From Certhia americana (lineage: Eukaryota > Chordata > Aves > Passeriformes > Certhiidae), in contig CM031879.1 of assembly GCA_018697195.1 (NCBI GenBank), positions 32,288,184-32,352,183 of the forward strand: 64,000 nt of DNA. The letters run 5' to 3'. The notes beneath the pieces were generated by a model that was not told the origin of the DNA, did no database searches, and worked only from the letters and a program-made list of their open reading frames with translations. Below are positions 1 through 10,800 of the stretch, piece after piece. Position numbers and translations under genes: made by a program. How positions within the stretch are numbered: position 1 is the first letter of the stretch; every line of letters starts with the position of its first letter.

Positions 1-3000
1 CTTTGATGTAGCCGACTTCCTGAAAGAGACAAGCTATTCCGTAAATTCGTCAGTCGGGAGTAAGCCAGACTAACCAATCTCTAAAGATACTGTTATGGGT
101 CAAGGCCTCTTTCCTGAAATGTGGGGGATCCAGAAATAAAGAAAAAGCCATAGTAAGCTGCCTCCGGTTCTAATAAGCAAATAGTGCACACACCTTAATT
201 GGTTATTTTTTACAACTTCTGAAATACAGCGAATATTGCTGAATAAACAGAAGTGCCAATTATAACCAAGTGCTTTTAAGTTTATTGAAGAAAAGTGTCT
301 CAAGTACAAGCATTGCTGAGATCATTATATTGAAGAATATCATGGGTATGCTGCACATCAAGGGAAACTTAAATTGGCTCTGAAGAATAGGAAATTTCAA
401 GTTGTGATAAGGCATGAAAATGAAAATGGCCCACGCAAAAAGAACAGCCTTTACCCCCGATCACCCCCATTCTTTTTTTTGTTATTTTTCACAACTCTCT
501 TTTTGGTGACTGATTGTTTGTTTTTCAAGGTTTTTTTGTTTATGAGTTATTGAGGGAGGAAAAAAAAACCTTTTGCCCTCTGTAAACAAAACTTCACATG
601 CGGAATGAAAATTTGAATACAACGATAAAAATCTTTTTGAATCTAAATTTCTGGGTCATATCTTCAAGTTCTTAATTTGAAAGATGATATTTTTTATTTG
701 GGTGGTTGCAGTATGTCTTTGAAAACATGACCCCCGATGTTGCAACAAGCTAGCCGTGTTTTAAGCAATAAGAAGGGAAATGTTCTTTAGCTATTATTGC
801 TAGATGTTTTAAATTTTTTTTAAACCTTTTAATTTTAAAACACGTTATATCTTTTTTACTGTAAGATATTATGTTTCCTGAAACTTAATCTTATGAGAGG
901 GTGCCTATTGGAAACCTCTGTTCTTCAGGAGAGACAATTTGAGCTCATGTGGCCCCAGTTTGCTCAGTCCATACTTATCCAGATGAATGACATTCTTTTC
1001 AGCCCCCACCTGTTTTCCTATCTTTCTTTTTGAAAGCTGATGGAATCAGATACTAAACATTTTGTTTTGCTTTAGTTGGTTTTCAGAAGTGGATTTCTGT
1101 GGTTGGAAGGCAGGTTCCGACTGTAGATATTGTTTATTCTTCTTGGTAAGTGTGTAGAAGTATTCCTAAAATGGAGCCAAAAATACCCTCAATTGTCCAG
1201 AAATGAAACAGCTTAAGGAAAATCAGCAGAGCAGCATTCATTTGGAAAAAAAGCTTTGGGACTCTTGAACACATCAACGAATTTGCTGTTTTAGGAAGAA
1301 AGAAAAACCTTAACTAAAACTATTGGTTTATGAGGCAAAGGCAGCCAATTATTTAGTTGGTTCTTAAATGTGTTCTACTTTGGAAATTGATATTTCATGT
1401 GCTGGAAATGTCATCAACTTGGAAAAATAAGGAAAACAGGGGAAAATTAAGGGGGCGAAAAAAAAAGACCCATCCTTGGAAGAGCCCAATAGTAGATTCA
1501 AGACTCCAAAGCCAAGATTAACATCTACAGTTTTTTAATTCACCTTCATGTCTTTGCGGAATGTGACAGTTTATACAATGAAATATAATATAACCTTAAA
1601 GTCTGTTGGAACACGTGGAACAAATTTCCTATGAGGCAATTCTAGGTTAGGTTATGCTATCTTTTTAAAATCTTTGCCTTAAGTTAAATACTGCCACACC
1701 ATTCTTTTTGATTTCTTTCATATTTAAATATAGATCACTTCTTTGAAACCATCTGTGGTTGTTAATAAAACCAGTTCAATAAATTTTGTAAAAACTTTTC
1801 CATCTTTGGGAAATTCAGAGTTTCCATATGTTCAAAGTCAGCCGCGGTATCTAAGTGAAAAACCACAACCCCCTGTAAGGTTCCCGTGGTTCAAAATTCT
1901 GCTTGCAGCAGTGGGGAAGAGCCTTTTGAATTCATTAGAGCTAGCAATTTCCTTATTATTTCACCCCAAACCAGCTGTAAAAAATGATAACAAGCTTTAA
2001 CTTGTCTATCCAAAAGGATTCCCTTTAAGCTGGGGTACAGCTGCTGTGGGTATAACTTTGCCACAATGGGGATGTTGAAACCGAGATGCAGCAATTCCTG
2101 CTATCTCTGTCCATCAATGGCCTCACAGCCTCCCCTGTGAAGCAAAACTGCACTATGGGGAAGAGTTCAAACTCTAGGGCTGAGGAATGCATCTAGAACT
2201 CCCTCGTCTTTAACATTTGGCGGATGTATTTGCCAAAGGGAAAAAGCAAGATAAAATCCTTTCATGTTCCAGCAGTAATTAAGCTTTCAGCTATCTTTCT
2301 TGTGAATGATACTGAAGCAGCACTCTAATATAAGGTCTACAGGGAACAGAGCAGAGTGCCACTTTCTGTGAACGTTGTTTGCTATCAGCATGGAAAAATC
2401 TCAATCCATTAGTCTCTTCTCTCTGTTTAACTTCCTTTGCGATACAATTACATATCCTATAGTGAAATCCCAATCGTAATAAATGTAGTTGAACAAAAAA
2501 TACTTTCTTCCTCTGTGATGGGCCTGTGTGTTACTGGTAGTAAATTGGGTTTGAGCACTGGCAGGTATATAAGGTGACTGTGTATGGGAATTAGCAAAGG
2601 AAGGATGATGTCAGAGGATTTAAGGGAAAATTTTAAAACTGTTCAAGGTTGTCTAGCGGAACCAGAGCAGAATTGTTCTGATTTTTTTTTCCCTCTCATA
2701 CCACTCTCTAGTAAATAGTAGTAGATGCATGATTATGAATTACAAAAAAAAGGGAAATAATTGTGGTTTTAGTGTCTAATTGATAAATGGTTAAGGATTT
2801 TCAAAAAGGTAATCCCAACAATGGTTCACAGGGACCACTGGCCATGCCTTTACTTATGGGAGCCATATCAACAAAACAACCCTAACTGCCATGAAGGATT
2901 TTTTTTGATCTGGCTGGATTTAGCATGCTTCGGCAGTTTAACAATCATGGTAACCATGTGGGAAGAATGCTTTTTGGAACAGATCATCTTTAACCCATCG

Positions 3001-4139
3001 CCGTATGTGACAACTGTGGGACACTAATGTGCCGGGGGCAACAAACAAGTTGTAAGATGACTCCAAATAGTCACAGTCACCAAAATATTTTAGTAATAGT
3101 GCTAACCTTGTCATGGCCAAAAATGTATCTAATGTGGCAAAATGTCAGACATTTGTACTCCAACTTCTCATGCCTCAGTTACTTCGAAGAGGAGCTAACA
3201 GATTTCCTGTGCTGTTTAAAATATCATCACAAACCATCTTCAGCTGTCACATACCAAGTCAAGATTGAGTTTATCTTCATCTGTATTGTTCAGCTTGCTT
3301 CATTAAATCATCCAAACATCAAGCATTCAAGCAAAATGAAGTCAAGAATTTCCCTTCTATCAAACAGGTACCGCCTAAATTAAGTATTGCAAATTCATAA
3401 GCAGGAGTGGCCCTGTTTGAACAATACAGTAGCAATGGCGCAGCTCTTATCTGCCGTGCTTGCCAGAGTTTCCTCTGCCCACACCGATGTTCACACATCT
3501 TTTCATAGTTCAAGTCTCTTATTTCTAATAACGGGATAAATCAAAAAGCCACTTCTTCGGGCGAGTGCAGCCTGTGCCACGCATGTAACTGAGGAGATTT
3601 TAAGGCTATTTATTTATGTCCTTCAACTTTAATATGAACTTTGGGGAAGATTGTTGTAACTGTGCTGATGATGCAACTATTTCCCCCGTTCTCCCTAATG
3701 CTCCTATATCTATCTACGCATAGACAAATCATAAATTAGGCCCAGAAAAGTAATGACACTCACATGAATAGTAATGGTGTCGTACACAAAAAAAGCCCAT
3801 CCTCGAAATGTACTTTGGCTTCAGAGGCCTCGGAAAGCACTCACATTTTCAAATCGCTTTCAGCAAACCTCGACCAATGGAAACATACCTTTATTTGACC
3901 CAAAAAAAATGTATTTTTCACAGCACATACTGACTCACAGAATTTTCAGCTTTCATACTGACATTTTTCTCAGCGTGCAATCAGCTATGACGGTACACCA
4001 TGAGGCCCTGGAACGGGAGCTGCAGCCCCCGGTAACATTTTGGTATATGTTAACATATATTGATAAACATATGTGGCGAGCTTCCAATGGCCCTACAGGC
4101 AGCCACGGAGCCCCACTTAAGGTTTTACAAATCGGACAG
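1..4139. other. Upstream intergenic region, no gene recognised
   Basis: A/T-rich unique-looking sequence. The open frames are short (at most 118 codons before the CpG island) and lack splice context or recognisable protein similarity. I see no CR1, SINE or LTR signature here. Homopolymer T and A runs are common. It may hold conserved non-coding elements, but that cannot be judged from one sequence. Confidence 0.6.
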
Positions 4140-4290
4140 CTACGCAGGCTGCCAGGTTTCCGTGTCCCACCCCCGCCCCAGCCCGCCTCTCCCTCAGGGC
4201 CCGCCCTCATCGCCCACGCCCCCTCCCGCGCCACAACCAGGCTCCGCATCCCAGCAGCCAACGGCGGCGCGGGGCACCGCCACACTCCAA

Positions 4291-4309
4291 ACTACACGTC
4301 CCGGCGTGC
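4291..4309 (+). promoter_or_regulatory. ZNF143/SBS-like motif
   Basis: ACTACACGTCCCGGCGTGC closely follows the ZNF143 (Staf) binding pattern ACTACAnnTCCCAGnnTGC. It lies about 450 bases upstream of the CAND1 start codon, inside the CpG island. A second, reversed and weaker match follows 36 bases later. This is a motif match only, with no occupancy evidence. Confidence 0.5.
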
Positions 4310-4345
4310 ACCGCCAAAACGGCGCGGCGGTGAGGCGAGCGCGGT

Positions 4346-4360
4346 GCACGATGGGACACG
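4346..4360 (-). promoter_or_regulatory. Second, weaker ZNF143-like motif, reversed
   Basis: GCACGATGGGACACG resembles the reverse complement of the same ZNF143 pattern (GCAnnnTGGGAnnTGTAG) but loses the TGTAG end. Its interest comes from standing beside the stronger copy in opposite orientation. Confidence 0.3.
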
Positions 4361-4751
4361 CAGTCGGGCAGGCCTCACTGGAAACCCTTCCCCCCTCCCG
4401 CCCAACCTTCCCGCGGCGCCATGAACTTCCCGAGCAGGCACTCTGCGCACGTACGCCTCGGACGTCACATGGTGGTCACGGCGCGCGCGCCTCCCGCCCT
4501 CCCGCGGACCCAAATCAGCCAGCTGCCTGGCCTTCGACCCGGCGCCGGAGCGCAGCGGTCCGCGCGCGCCTCCCCGCCCCTCCCGCCGCAGCTGCCGCCC
4601 CCGCCCGCCGCCCCGGCCCGGCCCGGCCCGGCCCCCTGCCACCCGCGGGACCCAACTGGGCGCCGGAGAGTGCCGGCAAAGACGCCGCCGCCGCCGCCTT
4701 CTTGCACTCTCCTCCTCTCCCTCCCCTTCCCGCGCCCCGGCCGGGTACGTC

Positions 4752-4760
4752 AACATGGCG
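4752..4760 (+). promoter_or_regulatory. YY1-like motif overlapping the CAND1 start codon
   Basis: AACATGGCG matches the YY1 core AANATGGCG and contains the ATG at 4755. YY1 sites just downstream of transcription starts are common in housekeeping CpG-island promoters, so the real transcription start may be close upstream. Confidence 0.4.
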
Positions 4761-4827
4761 AGCGCCGCGTACCACATCTCCAACCTTGCTGCGGAGGAAA
4801 ATGCCATCCAGCGACAAGAGACTTCAG
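4755..4827 (+). CDS. CAND1: CAND1 coding exon 1, frame-disrupted as written
   Basis: It begins ATGGCGAGCGCC ([11 protein letters not shown]), the family N-terminus, and ends CTTCAG before donor GTGGGA. After the Asn-Leu codons the usual LLEKMTSSDKDF reading is lost. The bases fit it only if about five are surplus: one near 4786, two or three at 4791-4797 and one near 4819. ATG 4801 opens a frame that resembles the expected residues (MPSSDKRLQ), but it too leaves the wrong phase for exon 2. Either the assembly is wrong here or the real start differs. Confidence 0.8.
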
Positions 4828-7800
4828 GTGGGATCCGCCGCCGCCCCGTCGAGCCCTCCGCCGGCCCCGCGCCGGGCGCCCTGCGGCCGCCTGCGCTCCG
4901 GCCCCGGGCCTGGTAGCGCTCCGGCCCGGGCGGGGGCAGGTGGCCGGCGGCGAGGCCGGCACCGCGGGCCCGGGCTGTCCGCGCCGCAGGGCTGGGCGCC
5001 AACCTGCCGGTGCTGCTCCGGGGAGAAAGCTCCCGTGAGGGGAGCCCCCCCGGTCGCTGCCCCTGAAGGACGGGGCGCGGCGGTGCGGGCAGCGCCGCGG
5101 CCTCTCCGCATGGTGGGCAGAGATGTGCGGGCGGCCGGAGAAGCCGGGCGGCCGCCGGGTTTGCTGCCTCGCGTGGGGACAGGAGAGGGTGCAGGGCTGA
5201 ATTCCTGACCTCGCAGATGCTCACAAGCCGAAGGGTCGGAGCCCTGAGCAACCAGCTGTCGCTGACCCTGCCTTTGAGCAGCAAAGGTCGGGTGAGGTGA
5301 CCTCCCTCGTCTCTTCACAACTTCAAAAAACATGGATGCTGTGATTCTACGAATGGAAGCAGGAAGGGACAGCCAGCACGGCAGACTGCAGAGGGTGCAG
5401 TGGAGGGCCACGATGATAAAGGGACTGGAGCATCCCCCTTATGAGGAGAGCCGGAGGGAGCTGGGTGTGTTTAGTCTAGAGAAGAGAGGGGACTTTATTA
5501 ATGCCTATAGTTATTTTTCAAAGGTGTGTGCCAAGAGGGTGGTGCCAGACTCTTTTCAGTGGTGCCCAGTGATGGGACTCAGAGGAATGGCTATAAACTA
5601 AACCACAATAAGTTTCCCCTTAACATGAGGAAGAACTTTGTTACACTGAGGATGGCAGACCTCCTGCCCAGGGAGGTCATGGAGTCTCCCTCTCTGGAGA
5701 TTTTCAAATCCCACTTACAGCAGGTGACATGTTCTGTGTCACCTGCTCTAGGTGACCCTGTCTTCACAGAAGGGTTGGGCTGGATGATCTGCAGAGCTCC
5801 CTCCCAACCCAGACAATTCTGTGATCCTAAGCTCACATCCTCTGGATGCTGCAACTTTTAGGCAGTAGGGTTTTGTGCTTCTCATGTAGTTTGGTACTGC
5901 CCCTGTGCATCCAGAGAGAGAAATCCAGTTAAGTCTTATGGGAATTGAATTTTGAGTTCAGGGTCTGTCATAGATCATAACTTTTCATTAGATCACTTGC
6001 TTGCTTTGTAATAAATTAATAGCAGATAAAATGGCAAAATATCAGTAAATGAAATAATACAAATAAACTGCTAAAAAACAGCAGAGATAACATATTTGCA
6101 CAGTACCTCTGGCAAAATATTAGGTTAAAAAGACTTATATTGTTTTGGTATTGAGTGCAACCAGAAATTCAAATTTGAAGGCTTTACTTGTCAATGAGAG
6201 TGTATCAATACAGACAGGGAAAAGGCATAAAATGCACTTGTGTGTTGTTGCTTTGCTGCAGCATCACAGTGCTTAGTTTGTGATTAAAGTAAATGACATC
6301 CAAACGAGTCTCTTCTTAATATATTAAAATCTAAAGGAAAACAGGGGTGGTGATACATAGAGTTGGGTTTTGAATAATCTTGTTAGGTTTTGACAGAGTG
6401 TTTTAGCACTAGACACAAATTTGGTATGGATTTTTGTGTCAATTTCTTTCAAATTTTAATACTATTATTTTTCCTGGAGAGTTCAGACTAAATTTTGGAA
6501 ATAAACCCAACTGATTAGTCTTAAAAGACACAAATGAAAATTACCCAATTTCTTTAAATCGTTCTGAAACTAGACTGGAACATTTTTTCCTCTAAATGTT
6601 ACAAGATTTTTTACTGTTTTCATGCTAATTTGTTTCTGTGATTAAGTGAGATTTCCATTTTGTACTTAGAGGGAGGACAACTTACAGTAAGTTACAGTGG
6701 ATTTGTGATAAATACTGATTCTTATGAATTAAAAACTTCCTGTATAGAAGGGGTAGGTTATACCTGTCCAGTGCAATTGTAGCAAACTCATTTTTCTCCA
6801 AGCTGTATGTAATTAAAACTTCTTTTGTAGATTCTTTAGTAGAGCAGCCTTCAGAAATTATTCTTGTAGCTTTGAACAACTTTGAAATTCTTGAATATTA
6901 AAAAAAAATTCTTAACGTAGATTAAAATCTAACTTTGCAAACCTTAAAAAAACCCAAAGAGTGATGGTAGACCTTTACCAACTGGCTGTTGTGGAGTAAC
7001 ATTTTATGAAACTTTGTTTATTATGTATTTTACATATTTAGCCCTAGTAATTTTAAGTGCATTTATACTTAGATCACATCTTTTTGAATAGGGACGTTGT
7101 AGTTACCTTGATATCAGGGAGCAGAATGTAAAACAACCATTCAAGTAAGCAGTCTGCTGTAAAATGTAATCCTCCTGGTTATGGATAAACTGACCCATAA
7201 GTTTATCTGTGAGAGGAGGAGTGTCCTGACTGCAGCAGAGAATGACTGCCCTGAGCACAGGTGTCACACACACACTGCCTGCTTTGCACCAGGTAGAGTT
7301 TGATGTGCAGGCAGGGGAAATTGTGACTGAAAGTCACACTGTAACTATGTTTCTAAATACCAGCTACTTTACAGTAAAGCTGCCTGGTCTTCCCACCTCA
7401 TTGTGGTGTTTGGGTTGGTTTGCATGTTTCGGTGGAGGAGTCCACCAGAACGTGTTTTGTAGTTGAGTGCAGAGGCTGCTGCTGCACTCAACTCAAGGAT
7501 GTGCATGCTCTGCTTAGTTTAGGAACTGACAAGTAGGTGATGAATGGACATGAACTTCTAAGGCTGGGAAATAGGAGCTGTAGACCCAAGGAAGTGAGAG
7601 GAGGCTATTCAGTTTTTAAGAAAAGGAGATAAGTACAGCAGTAACTTGAAGACAGTGTTTGAGTTTTCTGGTACTGTGTGACTTCGTGTATATCCTTAAA
7701 TGAGGTCCTGTTACCTTTACTTACCAAGTAGCCTTTTCCATTACAGTGCTAAAAAGCTGATGCTTTGCATCCTGCCTGTTTTTGTGCACATCTGGTTCCT

Positions 7801-10800
7801 GTCAGACTGCAGGCTTGCTCAGTGGGACTGTTGCAGTTAGTGAAAAAGGGGTGAGGTCTTATCTTAGAAATGCCTTGAGACCATTAGACTGGAATTATTA
7901 TATGACAGGAGAAGTTGAGGTCCATTGTGTGAGATTAGGCATCTGGCATTTGTGATGCATATGAAGATTATGCAGAGTCTTGATTTTCATTTTCAGTAAA
8001 AAGTAGTATCTGGCATGTCAAGCTGCAGAGAGACCCTTCCAAGCGTGACCTGAGCTAAAATGATGTCTGCTTGAGGCTGATGTGCCTGAAGACCAAATGT
8101 CACCCCTAAGTGTTTTACTACAAACCCTTGTTTAGAGTTTTGAATGGGGGTTGGTGTAGGTACCGAAGCCCATGGGATTTGTAATTGAGTAATACATCTG
8201 TATTGCTGCTTCTGAGAAGGGAGAGCACTTACAAAAGAAAGGTGGATTGTGAAACAGAATTCAGAAGGAAAAGAAACAGAAAACATAAAGGCAATATTTT
8301 TGGAAGGTAATTTTTCAGTATGTTCTTCTGTTGGTAGATATGACTGTTACTAAATACTAAATTAATTGATATGAAAGATGATTTTATTTGCTTGATCTCT
8401 CAAGAATTAATTTTGTTCTTTACTGTGGCACACTTCATTGTAGGCTGGATAAATGTGATCAGCTGTTTTCTGGGCTGTAAACAAGCTAGTCTGTACAAGG
8501 CAAGAAAATGAAAAACACATGGAACATGAGCTTAACTTTTATTCCTCCCTTCATTAATTAAAGTTTGGCATTTGTGAATTTTATGGGAGAATGTTTGAGA
8601 AACTTTATTTTGCTTCTTTTTTAAAACTTATTTTAAAATAAACTCGGAGCAGAGATCAATTTTTTTTAACAAAGTTAGAAAAAAGCCTGTATTTTACAAC
8701 ATCAACATAGCTTATGAAAGGGCTGTTTAAAATCCGTGAAAGTGTCAGGGTTTTTTTTTTGTGGAGATCATGTGGAATATAATGTAAATGCTGGAAGTAA
8801 AATATGTAGCTGTTCCCATAAAAAAAAGATGATGACCTAATCCGAAGTTATTGTCATTTTCAAGTACAGTTTTTCTTCCTTTCTGTTTTATAAATGCTAC
8901 TTGCATCACAAAACAGGCAACGATAATTAAATGTTAAATGTGATTTGTTTGATAACAAATTATGGAAACTGAGAATCTTGAATCATGAGCACTGTGAATA
9001 ACCCATATCCCTTTAGCAATAATTATCTCACATCTTTTGTCAGGTTTATGGCTACTAATGACTTGATGACAGAACTACAAAAAGATTCTATCAAGCTGGA
9101 TGATGACAGTGAAAGAAAGGTGGTGAAAATGATTTTGAAATTACTGGAAGATAAAAATGGTGAGGTGCAAAACTTAGCTGTCAAATGGTAGGTATTCTCT
9201 TCTATGATGTAAAGAATTGTATAATGCCTGAACAATATAAAGCACTTTCGAAAACTCAAATGACCACTGCTACACAAAATAATTTCGAAATTGATGTCCA
9301 CAAAGGAACCCTTGTTCTTGTAGATTACCTGCCTTAATTGTTGTAATGTAAAAAACTGTTTTGTTGACATTGCGGATTAATATTAGGGGTTTCAGGCACC
9401 AAATAGCACATACGGTCCTTGCTGAAAGTATTTGAGTGATACGCTTGTTCTTTGGCAGTAATTCTTGATTGCTAAATAGCTATTAAAGGCTTATAATTCA
9501 GTGGTAGTTGCCACATTGATACTTGATGGTGAGACCTTAGATGATGTGCTGGGGAAGAATTGTAGTATTGGAGTTGTTTTCAGAGATGTAAAACATGAAA
9601 TGGTAAAGATATGGCCTCGGTTATCAAATGTGGAACTTGCCTCTTCACGAGCATTCAGAGTATTGCATTAGTGGTTTTACAAGCTTTACAGGAACCGTAA
9701 ATGTTTTATGGGATCAGGGGGCATTTACTTGTGTTTCAGGGACTTCTGTTGCTTCACTGCCCTCTCTTCCTCACTTTATTGATCTTTACATATGGTATAA
9801 CTTTTCCAGAGCACCCTTTGAAGAAGTGCTACGTTTCTTATGACTTTCTGTTCTTGGCCATTCTGACTTCTTGTGTGATTTAAAAGAAGGCCTCTCTTAA
9901 GAAGCATATAGTGCTCCTGAGAATGCTTCTTGTTTGTGAGCTCAGGGCTTTTTTTTTTTAATATTCCATATACACTACTTATATTCCATGAGGTATGAAT
10001 TGAAGTAAACTTGGTACACAAGAGCTTGAGAAGTTTCACGTTGTTACTAGCCAAGTTTGTTTCAGCTTTATATTCTTTGTAGTTTGCCCTGTCAGGCTAG
10101 CAAAGCAGAAAAAGCCTGCGTGTACCTCTGCTTATGTACTTAAAAGCAGTGCTTGCTTCAGCTTCTGAAGTAAGTGATGGTAATCAAAACTTTTCGTGGA
10201 CAAACTGGTGTAGGAATGTTAAATTTCAAGCCAGATATTAGTGATGTTAGCACTATAGTTGTCACTACTTTTTTGCTATTGTCACCAGGGACGAAGTGTT
10301 GTTAAAATGTGTCTTACCCCTCCCCCTTTCATAACAACACTAAATAGCCTGTTTCTTTTTTATTCAAACTTCTGTAATGTCTGAGTTCTTTATGGTTTCA
10401 TGGCTTTGAAACAGATTGCTTGTACTCAATCAGAAGAGCATATTGTTGTGAAACTCAGCTTAGAATTGTCTTTTGTGTGCAATATAATTTTGTGGGAAGG
10501 TTACATTTTAACATACATGCAATACTTATTTCTAATGTACATCCTAAAGTTGTCCTGAGGTTTAGATTAATGCACATCGACATATATCATGATCTTTAAT
10601 GGCAGCGTTGGAATTTAGGATTTAAAGTACAAGTAATGCTTACTAAAACATGAAAGAAAGATTGCAAAGGGAAGAGAATGAGAAAATAGATGACTTCCTG
10701 TGTGTGAGCATGTCCTGTTCTTACTAACAGTTCTTCAGTTTTTAAAGTTTACTTGGATATATTGGTAAAACTCTTGGATTTAACTAATGTGCCAATCTCT

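Larger units (their letters stand above)
4140..5110 (+). promoter_or_regulatory. CAND1: CpG-island promoter of CAND1
   Basis: The sequence switches abruptly from A/T-rich to very G/C-rich with dense CpG dinucleotides from about 4140 and returns to ordinary composition after about 5110. The island surrounds the CAND1 start codon and first splice donor. No TATA box is evident, as expected of a housekeeping CpG-island promoter. GC boxes (for example CCCGCCCC near 4170) and two ZNF143-like motifs lie upstream of the start codon. The long open frames on both strands here, up to about 380 codons, are by-products of the high GC content. The exact transcription start cannot be read from sequence. Confidence 0.85.
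4828..9043 (+). other. CAND1 intron 1
   Basis: 4.2 kb between donor GTGGGA and acceptor TTTTGTCAG. It holds the downstream part of the CpG island, one CR1 tail (about 5335-5826) and a perfect hairpin (7461-7493). Apart from short homopolymers I see nothing else. Confidence 0.8.

Noticed and set aside
4060..5411. Long open frames (up to about 380 codons) on both strands over the CpG island
   Set aside because: High GC content removes stop codons in all frames. The sequences are Pro/Ala/Arg-rich with no domain, and they run across the CAND1 first exon and donor.
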